DNA of 64,000 nt from Dichetophora obliterata (Eukaryota > Arthropoda > Insecta > Diptera > Sciomyzidae): positions 1,557,001 through 1,621,000 of the forward strand of contig OY986439.1 in NCBI GenBank assembly GCA_963920525.1, in the 5' to 3' direction. Below the pieces are notes generated by a model. That model saw nothing but the letters and a program-made list of their open reading frames with translations, made no database searches and was not told where the DNA came from. Shown here one piece after another: positions 57,953 to 64,000 of the stretch (its first letter is position 1; each line of letters begins with the position of its first letter). The position numbers and the translations under genes were made by a program.

Positions 57953-58159
57953 ATGATTTTTCCCGGGGAATCGGAAAAGGGAGTTTAAATTTTAAGAAAG
58001 CAGATAAAGATATCACATATTTTTTGTTTACACTCATGAATATAGACGGTTGATGAACAAATTGGCATTAAAAATTTCCAAAATGTTTTTGAAATTTATC
58101 TGAAAAATGAAAACTCTCTTTTCTGATTCCCCGGGAAATATCATTCAGAATTAGGCAGT
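57938..58159. mobile_element. 222-bp hairpin MITE (family of 20062)
   Basis: The left arm TCAGCCCAATTCTTAATGAT ... CGGGGAATCGGAAAAGGGAG pairs with the right arm CTCTCTTTTCTGATTCCCCG ... ATTCAGAATTAGGCAGT. ATA flanks both ends. The corresponding position in the 9.2-kb repeat copy is uninterrupted, confirming an insertion. Confidence 0.78.
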
Positions 58160-58885
58160 ATATGTTTTTTATTTCATTTGACTTGTATTGTCTTTTGACA
58201 ATTTTTTTTATTGTCTTTTTAATAATATCTCAAATGTGAAAATCGAGTTAGCGTCTTGAGTCTATGATTTTTCAAAAGTTAAGCAATTTCGGTTTTTCCT
58301 CCAATTGTCTACTAATTTTGAATACTTCGTTAAAACTTAAAAAAAATCTTAACAATTTTTTACTTAAATTAGTAGTTATTTCATGAGTAGATTAAATTCT
58401 GAAAGTTTAAGCAAAATCAGAGGTGCCTAAAATATAATGAAAATAGCTAAAAATGTGGCTAAAAGTGTCTTATTTTCAATAGCAAATATCTCGAAATTTG
58501 GAAAACTGAGTATGCTACTCAATTCTATGACCAAAAAATAAGTTAACGTGTTTCTGCATTTTAGTGTGTCTTTTTGACGTCCCTGCAGTTCAATACTGAG
58601 TTTAGTAAAAGGTATATAATTTGAACAAAACTCTTTGCTACCGCTTTTATCAATGAAAAGTAGTGACCGGATTTTTAATTCTTAGGAATAATTTGCAGAT
58701 CTAAAGCTATAATTTACAAAATTGGCAAGTGGTTTTTATTAATATTTTCACAAATTTTTTGTTCACCTTTTTTAAAACAAAGACACATTTGGTTTCTTCA
58801 CAAAAAAGTGAAAGACTAACACCATCAATAATATTTTTATTAATTTTTGAGTGGTAAAAGTGACTGTGGAAAAATGTATATGTAC

Positions 58886-60019
58886 CAGGGTTGCCAACTC
58901 ATTTTATGGTTTTCCCTGCAGTGGTTTTCAAAATTACCGATTTTTCATCAAATTACCCTCAAAAAAAATTTTTAATGAATTTACTTATAGACTTTTTTAA
59001 TTGAATATTGCAATAAATAATGCAAGCATTTTATAAATTTTATGAAAACAATTTTGATTAAGATTTAAAAAAATAGCATTAAAAAAAGAAAATGTGTTTT
59101 CGAGTCGCGACTTCAAACTTTGAAGCTACAATATGTCGATGGCCCGATTCAAAAGTATGTTAAGGGTCGTTTTAGGCAAACAATTTTTTGAAAATCTTAT
59201 TTTTTTACATTTGATTATTATTGTACAACTATTCACAAATACGTATGTCAGATTCTCTAGCACTTAAAACCCGGTGCGCCAGAGTACCTTTAACTAATCA
59301 GAGTAACTTTAAACGCGTTTTTCTCGAAACATACTTTTTCAAAACAGGCCGCACTATTGCAAACAAACTAATCGACCGATTTTTTTAAAATCTATTTGTA
59401 TTGTAATTCTACACATCTTTTACCAAAATAAGCGTCTTCGGAAAATTTGTCTAACTTTTACACGCAACAATATAGTAAAAAATATCGTACATTTTTCAAC
59501 TTTTTTTCCATGCTTCATAATTTTCGTTATTTTAAATGTTTTTATTCCATTTTGGTAAAAGATGTGGATTCAAGGGTCTGTTTTTGAATTCATTTTATTT
59601 TTCAGATGATCTGGAGCCGAGCTATGTTGTTTCCCGATTTCCACTTATTTTTAAAAACACTAACTTCAGCACAATCTTTATATCTAAACTATATGTGTTA
59701 AAAAATTTTTACTTTTACTAATAATGTTAAATTAACATGCAAATGAAATTTTTTGTTTGCAAAAATTAATTTGGCAACAAGTATTTTTTTGCTAATGTTA
59801 ATGAAATTTTTCTAATGTTGTAGAGGAACACGATATTAAAAAATTTAATATAAAATCAAACTCCCCGCAAATATTAGATTAAATGTTAAATTCCCCGCAA
59901 AAATCATTAAAACTTAGTTGAATTATTTAATCCCCTCATATTTGAGCCCATTCCCCGATTCCCCGATCGACATAAAATTCTCCGCAAATCAGGGAATTCC
60001 CCACCAGTTGGCATGACTG
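58886..60019. mobile_element. 1134-bp non-autonomous hAT element
   Basis: Exact 8-bp duplication ATATGTAC (58878-58885 and 60020-60027) flanks ends CAGGGTTGCCAACTC and (complement) CAGTCATGCCAACTG. The right subterminal part is rich in ATTCCCCGCAAA-type repeats (59865-60000); the left part has matching TTTTCCCTGC and TTACCCTC. No transposase is visible; the ORF at 59536-59721 is not recognised. Confidence 0.85.
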
Positions 60020-60809
60020 ATATGTACAGTGACTGCTTCTTGGTTCCATGAAAAGATGTGCCTAATTTGGTTCACATCGAACAGTGTGGGATTTGATCAA
60101 TCTAAGAGGACAAAAGTAAAAAAAACACTTGTAAGAAAATTTTTTTCTGGATAATAAATCAAGGAAATACATGAAGACGTGTTCAAAGTTTAAAAACGAT
60201 TGCTTTATCCGATTAACTTAAAACGGCTGACGTAAAACAGTGCTTTTTGTGTTTTTTTAAATTATTTCAAACTCCAAGATAGCAGTTTTTGAATTAAGTG
60301 CGCTGAATAAAGTTGTTAACTTTAAAACTTTTTTTACTATGGAAAACTTTTGGGAAGGTATGAAGATTAACTTACAATAAAATTAATTGCTTCATAAATC
60401 TGGGTTTTATTTAAAATAGCGATGGAACGTATAGCATAAATAAAAAATTAAAAACAAATTGGTCTAGCACTTTGATGGGATGGCAAACATTTTTTTCGCA
60501 TATGTTTGTATACAAATTAAATTTTTTCTTAAGTTTTAATCTCATAGATAGTTCATTAAAAATTTATAAGTTTTTAAAATATTTAAATTTTATTAAGAAG
60601 CCCTAATATCTCAAGCATTTTTTTATTTTTACAGCTTTTTTGATATAAATAAATATTTTTTCTTTGAAAACCAAAAAGCTTCAAATAGGTATTAATTGTA
60701 ATAAAATAGAAGAAAGTTATAAAATTTTCCGTTGTTCTAAAACAATTTAGGTTTTCGAAGTAAAAATTCAAAGTGCGAATTTTTTCTATAGGCAATAAGC
60801 TGAAACCTG

Positions 60810-61300
60810 GCGCACAACGTTTTGATTTCATACACTGTGCCGAAAACAGTAAACATTGATGGATTTAGATAAAATTTGGTACAAGGTCGTTTGTTAGTCC
60901 TGTTAAGAATATTAAAAAACATGGTGCATATCGGACCAATACAACCCCTCCTTGCAGTACAAACCCAAACTGGGAAACAGGAAATCTCTATATATTTCAA
61001 TGAAATCTAATACGATGTCGTCTTTTGGGCTTTTTAACATACTTTTAAAACATTGTGTGCATCGATTCACAAACACCCCCTCCCTCTTTCCCTCCCGTAC
61101 AACCCGATGCTGGAAAACATTCAAACATCAACACATTTCAAGGAAATTTTGTACAATGTTGTATTTTTGGCTTATTAATACAATTTTCGAACATGATGTA
61201 AATTGAGACTCAAATGATCCCCAACCCACCCAATAACCACCTCTTCCCCCCTCACCCCAACCGGTACAATCTGAAACTGGAAAATAGGCAAGCATCCTCA
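60810..61300. repeat. Degenerate ~135-bp tandem repeat with C-rich segments
   Basis: Units begin near 60876 (GGTACAAGGTCGTTTG), 61012 (ATACGATGTCGTCTTTTG) and 61149 (TGTACAATGTTGTATTTTTG). Each is followed by ACAT(G/T)GTG(C/T)-like sequence and a C-rich run (ACAACCCCTCC, CACCCCCTCCC, CACCTCTTCCCCCC). ORFs of 60-87 codons on both strands here are by-products. The layout resembles the units at 6530-7040 read in the opposite direction. Confidence 0.6.
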
Positions 61301-61904
61301 GATTCGACTAATTCTAAGGGAAAAGTTAGAAGGGTTTTGTTTTTTCTTAAGCAAGCTCAAAGACAATTACAACAACGTTATTATATCTATTTCTAGTTTA
61401 AGCTTAATATGCTGTAGAAAAGCGAAAAGGAATCTTTCGTAAGAAATGCATTCCGTTTTTGACAGCGAAAAGGTAGCGATATTTTTTTCGTTGGTTAGTA
61501 CGCTGTTGAACCGAAAAATTTGTTCAATGCAGCCAAGTTCACAACCATGATTGGAGAGTTAACATGCCAAAATTTCGCTGTCTTTTATATGTCCGTACAT
61601 TTAATGGCGTGGTAATTTGACATTCAACAATAATGCTCAACTAACACATTCAACGAACAAGTTATGGTAAGTATGTTATAGTGTTGAATCTACACCAAAA
61701 TTTTGCGAGTAGAATTAAATGCCTAAATATTTTTGTTCCTACAGTATACTAAGCTTTAACAAAACCCAGAAAAATTGATACAAAAATGCAGTACAGTGCT
61801 GTATGCACGCTGTATATACAAAAGTTAAACTTCTTTATTATTCTTTATTCTACTATTTTCGGCGTGAAAAAAATGCATATATTGTAGGCAGATCTATTGT
61901 GGGA

Positions 61905-62240
61905 TCTATCTATACACAAAAAACAAAACAAAATATAGAACATTTTTTTATTATAATTCATATCAAAAGATGTATGACCCCTAGAAAGGTCAAATAAATG
62001 AGGTTAAACATATCTAATGAACGCAACTACATTCTATCTGCCGCCTTAGAGGTGGGGCCCACACAAAAAATAGAAAAAAATGTCTGTTTTAGTTCATATC
62101 AAAAAATCTACGACTACAAGGGAAATCAAATGTATGATCTGGTCTTATTAATTTTTTTCCCTCAACATTTCCTCTGAAAACACCTATAATCTGCCACACT
62201 TCTTGTGGTCGCTATACAAAAACACACAAAATAGAAAATA
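61905..62240. repeat. Degenerate ~155-bp tandem repeat
   Basis: Segments starting ACACAAAAAACAAAACAAAA (61912), CACACAAAAAATAGAAAA (62061) and CACACAAAATAGAAAATATC (62223) are followed in the first two by TTCATATCAAAA(G/A)AT and a GGTCAAAT/GGAAATCAAAT stretch. Strongly diverged; no coding. Confidence 0.45.
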
Positions 62241-63352
62241 TCATTTCTCATGTACTAGAATTTTTCTTGACGAGACTCTAAAAACTTTACTCTCAGTATC
62301 AAATCGCTGCCTAAGAAGTTTCACTTCAAAAATAGAATAGCAAAGCAAAACGAAAAAAAAACATCGTTCAAAACATGTATCGATTTGTCATTATTGCTAA
62401 ATACTTACACAGACATTCATTTATTTATTTTTTATTTTTGGGTTTCCAAGTTAAGTTTTTACATTTTTTATTTGAAGTTTGTTTTTTGCATGTTTTTATG
62501 CATTTTATGCATATTTTTTTTAAATAAATTTTATTTGCGAAAAATCTACTAGTTTTACTTTTCATAATCAAAAAATTTTTGAACCATATTTTAAGTCTTT
62601 GCTGAAATAAACATTTGGAGCGACGAGGAGCAAGCCATTTATATTGAAATGATTACATTCCGTATTTTTACCGAGTTTTAAGTTGGTCAAGATTTCTCTC
62701 TGTGCAAGTTTTTGCTTTTACAAAGCTTAACTTATTTCTAATACAGTCAGGCTTATCTTTTATTTCGAACCATGCAGAGAAGATATCACCAATTTTATTA
62801 GAACTTGTCTCATAAAAAACAAAACTTCGTCAGCATTTGCAGGCGCTTGCAGCTGGACATGTTTTGTTCAATAAAACATACTTTTAGCAAACTTTAACAA
62901 AACAAATTTGGTATATACCTCGATATCATTTTGTTTTATTTACCAATAACTACAATATCCGTAAATATCCGTAGAACGAAAGTAGTAATCAAAACAAGCC
63001 CTGAATAATTTTCTTAGATGCATTTGATTACAAGTTTTTTAAATATGCTCCATCAATTAGGGTTGAATTTAAAGTAACTCAATTAGATGATTCGAAAGTT
63101 TGACCAAAATTAAGGTCTTTTGTTTTGCTGAACTATCAGTTTTTCTAACACTTAATTTTCAGGGCTCCATGTAACCAAACGAAATAAATAATTTAAAAGC
63201 CCTTTGAGCTTTTTCTTAGTTAAAGTGTGTTCTATGAGAAAACAAAACTTTTTTGGGCTTTTTTAGAAATTTATTTTTTCCTATTTATGGCAAAAAGAAA
63301 ACACTGTGTGGTGCATTGTTTCCACGCCCCCTTGTCCAACACCCATTTTAAT

Positions 63353-63475
63353 GGCGGCCGTAATTACTAAGTAGAGTGCGTGGCCCGTAAGCTGAGGAAC
63401 CGTGGTATCCCGGGTTCAATTCCCAACTTAGACCGTATGTTTTTCAATTGAACAAAGATTTTTGTTCGGCCGCCA
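63353..63475 (+). mobile_element. Third SINE copy, tRNA-like head only
   Basis: GGCGGCCGTAATTACTAAGT ... GAGGAACCGTGGTATCCC and B box GGTTCAATTCC (63413-63423) match the heads of the two minus-strand copies. Similarity stops after the segment TTCAATTGAACAAAG...GTTCGGCCGCCACCT, so the body is absent. Confidence 0.78.
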
Positions 63476-63486
63476 CCTAGCTATTT

Positions 63487-63607
63487 GATATCGCAAATTT
63501 GGGATTGCATAGGAGTGAAACAGCACGTGTAAATTGTGGTCGAATACCAAATTTCGAGGCAGTGCGATACCTATAACTCCAAAGGTATACGATATCGCAA
63601 ATTTGGG
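63487..63607. repeat. 17-bp direct repeat, 104-base period
   Basis: GATATCGCAAATTTGGG occurs at 63487-63503 and 63591-63607, each followed by similar sequence (ATTGCATAGGAGTG and TTGTATGGGTGG). Most likely two diverged units of a short tandem repeat next to the SINE fragment. Confidence 0.6.
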
Positions 63608-64000
63608 TTGTATGGGTGGTGGTGCGACGCACCTTTTTTCCTTCATATCATCCTTCCTTGGGCTAATGCAAATTCATCCATCATAAGCCCAAAATCATAC
63701 ACACACGAAATGCAGTCTCTTTTATAAATGTAGATTCAATGAAACACCCTGTAACCATTAGTGTGTTTAAGATAGACCCCAACTCCGGAACAGTTTTTCT
63801 TTTAGGAATAAACCAAGGAATCATATCACAAAAAATTAGAATTTTGCCCAGCCAGATTGGTCAAATCGCACACTGTGCATCAATCGAATGACAACAATTT
63901 GCGTAAAGAACATAGAAACATTATATTTTATACAATTTTACATATATAAAAATGGAAAAATACAAGGAAGTTAATGAACTTTTTATTAAAAACCTTATTA

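Overview
The window looks like a gene-poor stretch of an insect genome, most likely a fly (Diptera). It is very AT-rich, has GT-AG introns of tens of kilobases, and is filled with decayed transposable elements of arthropod type: hAT, mariner-like, PIF/Harbinger-type MITEs, Helitron-like ends, jockey-like non-LTR retrotransposons and a tRNA-derived SINE. The species cannot be fixed from sequence alone. Most open reading frames over 60 codons appear to be chance ORFs or transposon remnants.

Host gene. One cellular gene is convincing, on the + strand. Exon 1 (coding 638-868) gives an N-terminal extension, a signal peptide and the start of a Cys-rich secreted domain, ending at a good splice donor. 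A 48-base exon 2 at 38016-38063 continues in phase 0. The joined segment has Cys spacing C-x3-C ... C-x5-C, as in the N-terminal Cys-rich box of anosmin-1 (KAL1). The gene is therefore tentatively a Kal1-like secreted protein. Intron 1 is about 37 kb, and intron 2 runs beyond or nearly beyond the right edge. Everything else lies in these introns.

Layout. 0-1 kb: 5' flank/UTR and exon 1. 1.6-5.2 kb: two CTAG-rich repeats around a dead non-LTR retrotransposon on the minus strand. 5.8-9.2 kb: AT repeats, Helitron-like end with tandem units, a GGGGAATC-ended element, an intact SINE, and a repeat that recurs at 57 kb. 9-20 kb: mostly featureless, with a long T-tract region (13.6-15.4 kb) and a second Helitron-like end. 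19.9-24 kb: Helitron-like 5' end carrying a hairpin MITE, a long inverted-repeat region, and a 39-bp palindromic tandem array. 24.2-27.2 kb: a nest of DNA transposons, including a 2.18-kb hAT element with exact 8-bp target duplication, long arms of palindromic repeats and a dead transposase. 29.9-31.1 kb: mariner-like remnant broken by a foldback insertion. 32.7-33.4 kb: LTR-retrotransposon gag fragment. 36-42.5 kb: a run of MITEs with readable target duplications. 42.6-43.7 kb: non-LTR copy with inverted 5' part (twin-priming pattern). 47-48 kb: second SINE and a MITE. 51.2-55.4 kb: a 3.3-kb transposon with ~200-bp inverted repeats and a nearly complete transposase of a recognisable but, to me, unclassified insect family, nested in an AATCGCCCA repeat cluster. 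56-60 kb: a 456-bp tandem duplication whose breakpoint lies inside a MITE, then a non-autonomous hAT element. 60.8-63.6 kb: degenerate tandem repeats and a third partial SINE.

I found no CRISPR array, operon, rRNA gene or intact tRNA gene. The best candidates for something under-described are the palindrome-armed hAT element and the 51.5-54.8 kb transposon.
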